The translations under genes were made by a program, and so were the position numbers. This document shows, in pieces, positions 16,896 to 24,094 of a DNA stretch of 41,989 nt. The stretch covers positions 1 through 41,989 of the forward strand of contig PMYD01000065.1 of assembly GCA_003171335.1 (NCBI GenBank). The letters are read 5' to 3'. Origin of the DNA: Phycisphaerales bacterium. GTDB taxonomy: Bacteria; Planctomycetota; Phycisphaerae; SM23-33; FEN-1343. The notes under the pieces were generated by a model. It was given only the letters and a program-made list of their open reading frames with translations, did no database searches and was not told where the DNA came from. The stretch's first letter is position 1; each line of letters opens with the position of its first letter.

Positions 16896-17303
16896 GTGAG
16901 ACGGGTTTTTATTTGTGCATGGATGGCGCTGCTGGTGAGTCTGGCCTCGACCGCGTGGGGCCAGGCGGGCCCGGCGGCGGATGATGACCAGCCGACCCTG
17001 CGGCCGTTGCTGGACAGCGGCTCGCCGGTGCGGCCGGGGGCGATCACGGAGGATCCCAAGCAGGCCCTGGGCTGAACCGATACGGACTCGGCCAGCGGCC
17101 GTGCATTGGGCCCAGCCAGTCAGCCGGCCCAGGCGTTGCCAGAGAATGCCGTTTCCCGGCCACCGGTTCTGCCGGGCGACTTGGCCACCGGCCGGCCACC
17201 CGCCGGGCCGGCGGGGATCGTGACGGTGGTCACGCGAATCCCTGAGCCGTCGTGCTTGTTGTTGATCCTAGGCGGTCTGCTGGTGCTGCGCACCCGACAT
17301 TGA
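16896..17303 (+). pseudogene. small secreted PEP-CTERM protein gene split by an in-frame TGA
   Basis: Starting at GTG 16896, with GGGAGG just upstream, the frame encodes a signal peptide (RRVFICAWMALLVSLASTAWGQA) in two short stretches and runs 59 residues to TGA at 17073-17075. The same frame continues without another stop to 17303 and ends in PEPSC followed by a hydrophobic helix (LLLILGGLLVL) and RTRH, which is a PEP-CTERM sorting tail. Both halves are Pro-, Ala- and Gly-rich, so they look like one 135-residue exported protein. PEP-CTERM proteins are handled by exosortase at the membrane. Either the gene is broken by a single stop, or the stop is read through, or it is a sequencing error. 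A strong terminator follows at 17353. Confidence 0.65.
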
Positions 17304-17352
17304 CCGGTCACGGGTTGCCCCGGCGCCACAGATCACAGGGTGTTCATAGATA

Positions 17353-17408
17353 GGCGGCGGGGCGAGGCCTCTAACCAGAGGTCCTCGCTTCGCCGCCAAC
17401 TTTTTTTT
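17353..17408 (+). terminator. strong intrinsic terminator
   Basis: GGCGGCGGGGCGAGG (17353-17367) pairs with CCTCGCTTCGCCGCC (17383-17397) over about 15 bases with one mismatch; the top of the hairpin is closed by CCTCT/AGAGG. A run of eight T follows at 17401-17408. It ends the split PEP-CTERM gene's transcript. Confidence 0.85.
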
Positions 17409-17462
17409 GCGCGCGGTTATCAGGCTCGTTCCGCCTCATCGCTTGGGCAAATCGCTGGTCAT

Positions 17463-17684
17463 TCAATGCGTGTGACTCAGCCTGCCGCCGAACAAGGCCA
17501 ACGCTGCCCCGCCCACGATGCAGGCGATGCCGCCAACCATGTACCACATGGTCTGGCCGCTGTACTTGCCTGTGAAGGATTGACGGAATTGCTCGGTCGT
17601 GCCCTGCGTCGCATTGATCGCGACGACCAGAAGCACGATACCCACCGCCAGCAGCACCAACCCGATAATGCGACCCGCATTCAT
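17463..17684 (-). CDS. DUF3185-like small membrane protein
   Basis: A 73-residue protein with two membrane helices, about 5-24 (IIGLVLLAVGIVLLVVAI) and 46-66 (MWYMVGGIACIVGGAALALF), joined by a polar loop with FTGKYSGQTMW. This matches the layout of DUF3185 proteins, whose function is unknown. ATG 17684 is preceded by AAAGGG and opens with MNAGRIIG, as is usual for the family; the longer frame up to 17732 is not supported. It faces the PEP-CTERM gene across the terminator at 17353 and lies downstream of the DapA-like gene on the same strand, 84 bp away. Confidence 0.8.
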   Translation of the reverse strand: MNAGRIIGLVLLAVGIVLLVVAINATQGTTEQFRQSFTGKYSGQTMWYMVGGIACIVGGAALALFGGRLSHTH

Positions 17685-17768
17685 GGTCGTACCCTTTATC
17701 TCTCGTTCTCTTGAAATTGTTGGGAAGGACATGCCCCAAGCGCGGGAGGGCGGGCGCCGAGCGGGGGC

Positions 17769-18737
17769 TCACCAGTTCTGCCAGCGGATCTGCGGCCAGC
17801 GGCTGTCCAGGCCGGTGCGGTGGAAGACCCAGTCGAAGGCCTGCTGGTCGGCCGGGCTCATCGGCCGGCTGCCCGGCGGCAGTTCCAGCGGGCAATCGAT
17901 CACGCCGCGGCGGTGCAGCATCTGCTTGAGCAACTGGTGGGGGTACTCCAGGTAGAAGGCCAGGTAGGGCAGCATTTTCTCATCGTGGAGCCTGACAGCC
18001 TTGTCCACATCGCCGGCCAGGTATGTGGCGACGACGGCGTAGTGGAGGTCGAGGCATTCGGTACCCGTCATGAAGGCGGTCACGCCCATTCGCAGCAGGT
18101 GGATCATGTGCTTGCCGCCAAAGCCGCCGATGATTGGCACCTGGCCGCCGGAGTCGCGAATCAGCTCGGCGCTTTTGCGCAGGAATTCCAGCGCCTCGGA
18201 CTTGATGTACTGCGCGTTCTCCAGCTCGGCATGCAGCCGCAGCATCAGCTCCACGGGCATGAGGCCCGGGTCGCCGCCATCCTGGATGATGATGGGCAGC
18301 TTCACCGCCGTGGCCACATCGCGGTAGTACGCGTACAGGTCCTGGCGCGAAGGCGACTGGTTGAAGGGCGGGGCCAGCATGAGCATGTTGGCGCCCTGCT
18401 GCTCGGCCAGCTTGGCGTTATAGACCGCGATGCGGTTGGAAGCGCCGGTGACGCCGAAAAACACCGGCACGCGGCCGGCCACCTCGGCGATGATGACCTG
18501 GCTCACCTGCCGCCGCTCGGTATCGGAGACCTTGAGCACCTCCGAGGCGATGCCGAAATGGCCGATCGCCGCCGCCCCATTCTGGAGGCAGTACTGCACC
18601 AGCCGCCGCTGGCTGGCCTCATCGATGCGGCCGGCGGTGTCGATCGTGGTGGGCAGGATGGGCATCATGCCCCGAAACGGCTTAGCAGCAGTAGTAGCAG
18701 CCTTCTTGACCGGGACCTTCACATCGGAATCCGACAT
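17769..18737 (-). CDS. DapA-family aldolase/lyase (not true DHDPS)
   Basis: A 322-residue class I aldolase-fold protein of the dihydrodipicolinate synthase superfamily. The Schiff-base lysine is K179 in QYIKSEA, and the fold's strand pattern is intact (MMPILPTT, FFGVTG, MLMLAPPF). Two hallmarks of real DapA are altered. The GxxGE loop reads FGIASE, and the YN-x-P region with the catalytic tyrosine reads IIIQDGGDPG, so the tyrosine is missing. A role in lysine synthesis is therefore unlikely; it probably acts on another oxo-acid. ATG 18737 was chosen because GAGGAAG lies just upstream. It is preceded by a MITE-like repeat, so its promoter may be partly made by that element. Confidence 0.85.
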   Translation of the reverse strand: MSDSDVKVPVKKAATTAAKPFRGMMPILPTTIDTAGRIDEASQRRLVQYCLQNGAAAIGHFGIASEVLKVSDTERRQVSQVIIAEVAGRVPVFFGVTGASNRIAVYNAKLAEQQGANMLMLAPPFNQSPSRQDLYAYYRDVATAVKLPIIIQDGGDPGLMPVELMLRLHAELENAQYIKSEALEFLRKSAELIRDSGGQVPIIGGFGGKHMIHLLRMGVTAFMTGTECLDLHYAVVATYLAGDVDKAVRLHDEKMLPYLAFYLEYPHQLLKQMLHRRGVIDCPLELPPGSRPMSPADQQAFDWVFHRTGLDSRWPQIRWQNW

Positions 18738-18816
18738 TGCTCGCTTCCTCGCCTGCGTTTGTAGTTTCTGCAGCGCCGAGGGGCGAACATACGCGGGGGA
18801 GTTGGGCGGGTCAACA

Positions 18817-18970
18817 AGAAGAGAACACAAAGATCACGAAGACCACGAAGTTCACAAAGAAAAACAGGAAAACATCAAAGCAAGGCAGAATCTCTTATCC
18901 CGCCGCTGCCTTATCTCAGTCTTTCTTTGTGCCCTTCGTGATCTTTGTGCTCTTTGTGTTCTCTTTCTGA
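18817..18970. repeat. MITE-like inverted element of 9-bp units, copy 1
   Basis: The left arm (about 18822-18866) is made of near-tandem 9-mers of the type ACAAAGATC, ACGAAGACC, ACGAAGTTC. The right arm (about 18918-18968) is their reverse complement, so the 154-bp element can form a long hairpin around a 50-bp core. It fills the gap between the DapA-like gene and the lipoprotein gene. Two more copies are at 19536 and 40711. Confidence 0.85.
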
Positions 18971-18984
18971 AGGACAGGACCAGC

Positions 18985-19392
18985 CTACGGCGCAGTGACC
19001 TTCACCTTGATCTCGCCGGTGGTCGTCTCGCCGGATTCCGGCACGCCCTTGACATAGATGCGATACTCGCCAATGGCCGCGTTTTCCGGCGCGGTCACCC
19101 GCAGGTACACCTCGCCGGGCTCGCTGGCCTTGACCGTCATCTCGGCGGGCTCGATCTTGAGGCCTTCGGTGGCGCGACTCTCCAGCCGCACATCCTGCAT
19201 GAAGAACTTGCCGCGCTTCAGTTCGACCTTCACGGCGCGGGTTTCCATCTGCTTCATCGTGACGCCGAACATGGGCGTGCCGATGGTAAAGCCGTTATCC
19301 TTGCCCAGGCCTCCGCCCTGGGGACTGGTGGGCATGCAACCGGTGGCGAGGGCCAGGGCAAACACAGATACGATGGCGGAGGCAACTTTCAT
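18985..19392 (-). CDS. small lipoprotein of unknown function
   Basis: A 135-residue protein with a lipoprotein signal: a hydrophobic stretch and the lipobox LATGC, with C19 as the lipidated residue. The mature part begins with a Pro/Gly-rich linker. It then forms what looks like one beta-sandwich domain with alternating strands (RAVKVELKRGKFFMQDVRL, MTVKASEPGEVYLRVTAP, IGEYRIYVKG), similar to Ig-like or cohesin-type small domains. It is therefore likely tethered to the outer face of the inner membrane or to the outer membrane. AAGGAG just before the ATG supports the start. It is flanked by two copies of the 9-bp-unit element. No enzyme motif is seen. Confidence 0.85.
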   Translation of the reverse strand: MKVASAIVSVFALALATGCMPTSPQGGGLGKDNGFTIGTPMFGVTMKQMETRAVKVELKRGKFFMQDVRLESRATEGLKIEPAEMTVKASEPGEVYLRVTAPENAAIGEYRIYVKGVPESGETTTGEIKVKVTAP

Positions 19393-19535
19393 GGGTTCTC
19401 CTTTTCACTGGGTAAACGACTCGATGCATTCCGCAACCAGGACCCCGGCGGAACGCCGACTTCACAGTATCGCCGCCGCCGCCGGCTGTCAAGGCCGGCC
19501 GACGTCCCCGAATTGTCCGGGGTCTGTCCAGGATA

Positions 19536-19689
19536 AGAAGAGCAACGCAAAGACCACGAAGATCACAAAGAACACAAAGGGGACTAGGAGGGCGAAGACC
19601 TAAATTCTTGCTCTATGTCTTCTTTCCTCTGTTTTTCTTGTCTTCTTTGTGCCCTTCGTGATCTTTGTGATCTTTGTGTCCTCTTTCGC
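19536..19689. repeat. MITE-like inverted element of 9-bp units, copy 2
   Basis: Same design as copy 1: ACGAAGATC-type 9-mers on the left (about 19540-19581) and their reverse complements on the right (about 19638-19682), around a core unlike that of copy 1. The right end touches the stop codon of the epimerase gene (19690-19692). The lipoprotein gene lies between copies 1 and 2. Confidence 0.85.
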
Positions 19690-20592
19690 CTAAGCCGCCG
19701 CCGCCTTTGCCAGAATGGATTCCAGCGCCTCGTCGATATCGGGGTTCTTGAAGACGAAGCCGGACTCCAGGAGTCTTGGCGGCACAGCGCGGATACTGGC
19801 CAGCAGCAGCGCATCGGCCACCTCGCCGAACGCCAGCCGCACTGCCCGCGCGGAGACCGGGAGAATCGTCGGCCGGCCCAGGGCACGCCCCAAGGCGCGG
19901 GCAAAATCGGCTTGCCGGATGGGGTTGGGCGACACGATATTCACGGGGCCGGCCAGGTTCTCATCGGCCAGCGCGTGGCGGATGGCCCCCGCCGTGTCGG
20001 CGAGGGTTATCCAGCTCCAGAACTGCCGGCCGCTGCCCACGCGGCCGCCCAGGCCCCAGCGAAAGGCGGGCAGCATCGCCGCCAGGGCGCCGCGCCGGCC
20101 ATCGAGCACCATGCCCAGCCGCAGGTTGACGGTGCGAATGCCCGCGCGCTGCACCGTCGCCGCCGCCGCCTCCCAGGCCCGGCACACCTGCCCCAGAAAA
20201 TCCTGCCCCAGGTCGCTGTGGTCGGTCAGGATTTCCTCGCCGCGGTCGCCGTAGGCCGCCGCCGAGGCGCACAGGAAGCTGTGCGGCCGCGGATTCATGG
20301 CGGCCATGGACCTGGCCAATAGCGCGGTGCTGCGGATTCGGCTTTCGAGTATGGCCCCGCGCTTGGCGTTGGTCCAGCGGCCCTGGATGCTTTCGCCCCC
20401 CAGGTGGATGATGGCATCCGCCCCGGCCAGGCAGCCCTCGGGCAGTTTGCCAGCGGCGGGATCCCACTCCATCTCGTCGGGCCGCTGCGGCGGGCGGCGG
20501 AGCAGGCGCACGACCTGGTGGTTATCCGCCTCGAGCTGGCGCAGCAGAGCCGAGCCGATCAAGCCCGTCGAGCCGGTAAGGACGATCTTCAT
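19690..20592 (-). CDS. TIGR01777-type epimerase (SDR39U1/YfcH-like)
   Basis: A 300-residue extended short-chain dehydrogenase. The NAD(P) motif GSTGLIGSALL is at residues 7-17, HLGGESIQG follows around 64-72, and ASAAAYGDRG contains the conserved tyrosine of the SDR active site. NIVSPNPIRQADFARALGRALGRP is the family's C-terminal substrate-side segment, and a DUF1731-type tail follows (VADALLLASIRAVPPRLLESGF). All are typical of the YfcH/SDR39U1 group, whose physiological substrate is not settled. Length is normal. The start is the only one available with the nucleotide-binding motif. It stands alone between two repeat elements. Confidence 0.94.
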   Translation of the reverse strand: MKIVLTGSTGLIGSALLRQLEADNHQVVRLLRRPPQRPDEMEWDPAAGKLPEGCLAGADAIIHLGGESIQGRWTNAKRGAILESRIRSTALLARSMAAMNPRPHSFLCASAAAYGDRGEEILTDHSDLGQDFLGQVCRAWEAAAATVQRAGIRTVNLRLGMVLDGRRGALAAMLPAFRWGLGGRVGSGRQFWSWITLADTAGAIRHALADENLAGPVNIVSPNPIRQADFARALGRALGRPTILPVSARAVRLAFGEVADALLLASIRAVPPRLLESGFVFKNPDIDEALESILAKAAAA

Positions 20593-20623
20593 TTGGCCGC
20601 TCCCAGGGTGAGGCCTCTGAAAG

Positions 20624-20715
20624 TGGCATGGGCGTCTCGCCCGTGGCGGTACAAAAAGACAGCCGGAACACGGCCAAGATGGCCGTGCTACTCACGGGCG
20701 AGACGCCCGTGCCAC
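20624..20715. repeat. palindromic repeat, family GTGGCACGGGCGTC, copy a
   Basis: About 92 bp. TGGCATGGGCGTCTCGCCCG opens it, an inner hairpin CACGGCCAAGATGGCCGTG lies in the middle, and ACGGGCGAGACGCCCGTGCC closes it. Three nested palindromes make one long inverted repeat. It lies between the epimerase and amidohydrolase genes, in the opposite orientation to copies c and d. The rest of the 20593-20874 gap shows only the ribosome-binding site before 20875. Confidence 0.9.
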
Positions 20716-20874
20716 GCTTTTTTCCGTGGCCTCTGGTCCCAATTCATCTTAGACGCGCCGGCGCAATGTGGTTCGTCCCGCCGGCGCGGACGAGTGCAGT
20801 CTTGCAGGCCAGGAGGAATTGCCAGACAATCATTCCGCAGTGTACGTTGGGTTTCTGTCAAAGAAGGAATGACC

Positions 20875-22026
20875 ATGAAATGCTTCCACGCTGACACGCT
20901 GTACACGGGCCGGGAAGTTCTCAAGAACGCCTACATCTGCTTCAACGGCCAGAAGATCACCGCCGTGGGCGCGAAGCGCCAAGGCGAGCTGGCGGGTGAA
21001 TTCGCCGTGGTGACGCCGGCCTTCCTCGACGCCCACACGCACCTGGGGCTGGCGCGGGCCGGCGAGCCCAGCGGCGAGGCCGAGTACAACGAGCAGATGG
21101 ACTCGCTCATTACGCTGCCCGATGCGCTGGATTCCATCCAGCTCGACGATTCCTCCTTCACCGACTGCATCGAGATGGGCGTGCTGTACTCGTGCGTGAT
21201 GCCCGGCAGCGGCAACATCATCGGCGGCCTGTCGGCGGTGATTCGCCACTGGGGCAGCGACACGACTTCGGCCCTGGTGGCCCGGGCGGGCCTCAAGGCG
21301 GCGGTGGGCTACAACCCCATGTCCACTCGCGAGTGGAAGGGCACGCGGCCCAACACGCGCATGGGCGCCATGTCGATTCTACGCGGCAAGCTGTGGGCCG
21401 TGCGCGACAAACTGGACAAGCGCCGCAAAGGCCGCACCGCTGCTAAAGCGGCCGACCTGGAGCTCTCGGCGGCCGAGCGCGTGATCGAGCAGCTTTTGAC
21501 GCGCAAGCTGCGCATGCGCACGCATGCGCACAAGGCCGACGACATCGCGGCACTGCTGCGCATCGCCGATGAGTTTGGCCTGGATGTGACGGTGGACCAC
21601 GCCGGCGATGTGCACCAGGTGGAGATCTTCGCCGAGCTGCGCCGGCGCGGCATTCCGGTGATCTTCGGGCCGCTGGATTCCTTCGCTTATAAGACCGAGC
21701 TGCGGCACGAGGCGTGGCGGAATATCAAGATGATGATTGAATCGGGCGTGACCTTCGGCCTGATGAGCGACCACCCCGTCACGCCCAGCCGGCAACTGCT
21801 GCTGCAAACCCGCTGGTTCCTCCGCGCCGGCCTGACCAAGCAGCAGGCGATTGAACTTTTGACGCGGACCAACGCCAAGATCCTCGGCGTGGATGACCGC
21901 CTGGGCACGCTCCAGCGCGGCAAGTGGGCCTCGATGGCCGGCTGGAACGGCGATCCGTTCGAGCTGGCGTCCTTCCCGATCATGGTGGTGGGGGAGGGGA
22001 AGGTGCTGTTTGAGGAAGGCAGGTAG
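20875..22026 (+). CDS. metal-dependent amidohydrolase, imidazolonepropionase-like
   Basis: A 383-residue enzyme of the amidohydrolase superfamily. The metal-binding H-x-H is H54 and H56 in DAHTHLG. Further ligands are offered by MRTHAHKADD, TVDHAGDVHQ and SDHPV (the last with the catalytic Asp). The closing LLTRTNAKILGVDDRLGTLQRGKWA is the family's usual end. Substrates of close relatives are cyclic amides or peptides. Its place as first gene before an oligopeptide transporter suggests it works on an imported peptide or on a peptide-derived ring. ATG 20875 follows GAAGGA at a good distance, and an in-frame ATG at 20869 is an alternative. The following gene starts 17 bp inside it, so they are coupled. 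Confidence 0.9.
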   Translation: MKCFHADTLYTGREVLKNAYICFNGQKITAVGAKRQGELAGEFAVVTPAFLDAHTHLGLARAGEPSGEAEYNEQMDSLITLPDALDSIQLDDSSFTDCIEMGVLYSCVMPGSGNIIGGLSAVIRHWGSDTTSALVARAGLKAAVGYNPMSTREWKGTRPNTRMGAMSILRGKLWAVRDKLDKRRKGRTAAKAADLELSAAERVIEQLLTRKLRMRTHAHKADDIAALLRIADEFGLDVTVDHAGDVHQVEIFAELRRRGIPVIFGPLDSFAYKTELRHEAWRNIKMMIESGVTFGLMSDHPVTPSRQLLLQTRWFLRAGLTKQQAIELLTRTNAKILGVDDRLGTLQRGKWASMAGWNGDPFELASFPIMVVGEGKVLFEEGR

Positions 22027-23848
22027 CACGCGAGCGACGGCCGTCGCGGCGGCGGCCCTCATAGCGCTGGCGGCGGCCTTGGTCGCCGCCGGCCTGGCGT
22101 GCTGGCCGCACGGGCCGGCAGGCCAGCGGCCGCGGCTGGGCCATGCCATTGCCCCCGAACAGTACACCCCCCAAATCGGCCGCCGCGGCGGCCGGCTGGT
22201 GCTGCCCTCGCTGGGCCGGCCCAAATCGTTCAACCCGATCACCTCGGGCGAGATGAGCACCATCGACTTCACACAGTTCATGTACCTGGGCCTGACCGCG
22301 ATGGACCCCTGGACGTTCGCGGCCCAGCCCTCGCTGGCCACCGACTGGGCGAGCGATGCGGCCGGCCTGGTCTGGACCGTGAAGCTGCGGCCCGGCGTGC
22401 GCTGGTCGGACGGCCAGCCGCTCAGGGCCGACGATGTCCTGTTCACCTTCGACACGATCTACGATTCGCGCACCATCAGTTCGGCCCGCGACTCGCTGCT
22501 GGGCCCGGCCAAGGAGCGATGGAAGCTCGAAAAGCTCGACGACCTGACCCTCCGCTTCACGCTGCCGGCCCGCAACGCCGCCTTCCCCGAACTGTTGAAT
22601 CAGCCCATCATCCCGCGGCACAGGTTCGGCACGATCGTCGCGGCCGGCAAGTTCAACGAGGCCATGGGCACCAATAGCCGCGGCGAGGATCTGCCCGTCA
22701 CGGGGCCGTTCATGCTGGCCGGCTACGACGGAACCCGCGTCATCTTCAAACGCAATCCGCAGTTCTATAAAACCGACGCCGCGGGCAACCGGCTGCCGTA
22801 CCTGGATGAGCTGCTCTGGCTCATCGTGCCCGAGGTGAACACACAGATGTTAAAATTCCGCCAGGGCGAACTGGACGCGACCACCGTGATGGGCAAGGAC
22901 TACCCCCTCTTCGTGCGGCCGCAGAAGCGTGCGGATTTCACGCTGTACATGCTGGGCCCGAACTGGGGCGAGAGTTTTCTGGATTTCAATCAGAACACCG
23001 GCGTCAACCCGCGAACGCACCGGCCGTACGTGCAGCCGCACAAGCTGGCATGGTTTCGGGATGCGCGTTTCCGCCGCGCCGTTTCGCACGCGATGGACCG
23101 TCGCTTCATGGCCGATGGCATCTTGAACGGCCTGGCCTATCCGCAATACGGCCCCATGACCCTGCACGGCGAGGCGCTCATGGCCAACGTGGATGTGCCC
23201 CGGTACGAGTACGACCTGGACAAGGCGCGGGCGCTGCTCAAGGAAATGGGGCTGGAGGACCGCGATGGCGATGGCTGCCTGGAGGATGGCCAAGGCCACC
23301 GCGTGGAGTTCACGCTCACGACCAACGTCGAGAGCGAGGTGCGGGCCAAGGTCGCCGCGTGCATCCGGCAGGACCTGGAAAAGCTGGGCATTCGCGTGAA
23401 CCTGCGATCGATGACCTTCAACGCCCTGATCACCTCGCTGGACTCCACCTACGATTGGGAAGCATGCCTGATGACCATCCTGGGCACGCCCGAACCGCAC
23501 TGGGGCGCGGATGTGTGGAAAAGCGCTGGCAGGGCCCACGAATGGTTCCCGAACCAGGTGCAGCCCTCGACCGCCTGGGAAGCCGAGCTGGATGAGATCT
23601 TCGATCGCGGCATCACGGAAATGGATCCGGTGCGGCGGCGCGAAATCTACGCCCGCTGGCAGGAAATCGTCGCCGAGCAGCAGCCGCTGATTTACACCGT
23701 CATTCCCGAGGCGATGGTGGCCCTGCGCGGCCGCTTCGGTAATGTCTTCCCCTCACGGCGGACATTTCCCGAGCCGCCCAACGCGATTTTCCACAACATC
23801 GAGGAGATTTACGTGCTGGGGGGCGAATCCGGCCAAACCCGCGAGTGA
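22010..23848 (+). CDS. extracellular solute-binding protein, family 5 (peptide), paralogue 1
   Basis: About 612 residues. An N-terminal hydrophobic segment (about 9-28, AVAAAALIALAAALVAAGLA) followed by Cys acts as signal or lipid anchor, although the lipobox is not classical. The rest matches SBP_bac_5: the WTVKLRPGVRWSDGQPLRADDVLFTFDTI motif in parts, VTGPFMLAGYDGTRVIFKRNP, and the C-terminal WQEIVAEQQPLIYTV. It should capture oligopeptides or similar compounds in the periplasm for the permease below. TTG 22010 was chosen because a strong purine run, GGGGAGGGGAAGG, lies just before it; this puts the start 17 bp inside the amidohydrolase gene. It is a close paralogue of the next gene, from which it is separated by a repeat element. 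Confidence 0.9.
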   Translation: MRKAGSTRATAVAAAALIALAAALVAAGLACWPHGPAGQRPRLGHAIAPEQYTPQIGRRGGRLVLPSLGRPKSFNPITSGEMSTIDFTQFMYLGLTAMDPWTFAAQPSLATDWASDAAGLVWTVKLRPGVRWSDGQPLRADDVLFTFDTIYDSRTISSARDSLLGPAKERWKLEKLDDLTLRFTLPARNAAFPELLNQPIIPRHRFGTIVAAGKFNEAMGTNSRGEDLPVTGPFMLAGYDGTRVIFKRNPQFYKTDAAGNRLPYLDELLWLIVPEVNTQMLKFRQGELDATTVMGKDYPLFVRPQKRADFTLYMLGPNWGESFLDFNQNTGVNPRTHRPYVQPHKLAWFRDARFRRAVSHAMDRRFMADGILNGLAYPQYGPMTLHGEALMANVDVPRYEYDLDKARALLKEMGLEDRDGDGCLEDGQGHRVEFTLTTNVESEVRAKVAACIRQDLEKLGIRVNLRSMTFNALITSLDSTYDWEACLMTILGTPEPHWGADVWKSAGRAHEWFPNQVQPSTAWEAELDEIFDRGITEMDPVRRREIYARWQEIVAEQQPLIYTVIPEAMVALRGRFGNVFPSRRTFPEPPNAIFHNIEEIYVLGGESGQTRE

Positions 23849-23977
23849 AGGAGTTCATTGCCGATATTCGATACTTGTATACTGTACCATCGCGCTGACG
23901 GCAGGCTTTGAGCGAACGAGGCCGCCGGCCGCCGCGTAACGAACGTGTTGTGTTGAAATAGATAGACATCTGAACAA

Positions 23978-24072
23978 GTGGCATGGGCGTCTCGCCCGTG
24001 GCGAGTGAAAGAGAACTGCCGGAAACACGGCCAAGATGGCCGTGCGACTCACGGGCGAGACGCCCGTGCCAC
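23978..24072. repeat. palindromic repeat, family GTGGCACGGGCGTC, copy b
   Basis: A 95-bp copy in the same orientation as copy a, with the inner hairpin CACGGCCAAGATGGCCGTG. It lies in the 246-bp gap between the two substrate-binding-protein genes, inside the operon. Reading through it in frame adds a spurious leader ending in HGRDARATG to the next protein. Confidence 0.9.
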
Positions 24073-24094
24073 GGGTTTCTCAGCAGGAATTCGA

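Noticed and set aside
23978..24094. Extended N-terminus of the second peptide-binding protein
   Set aside because: The added residues are the translation of the palindromic repeat; the signal-anchor begins at ATG 24095.
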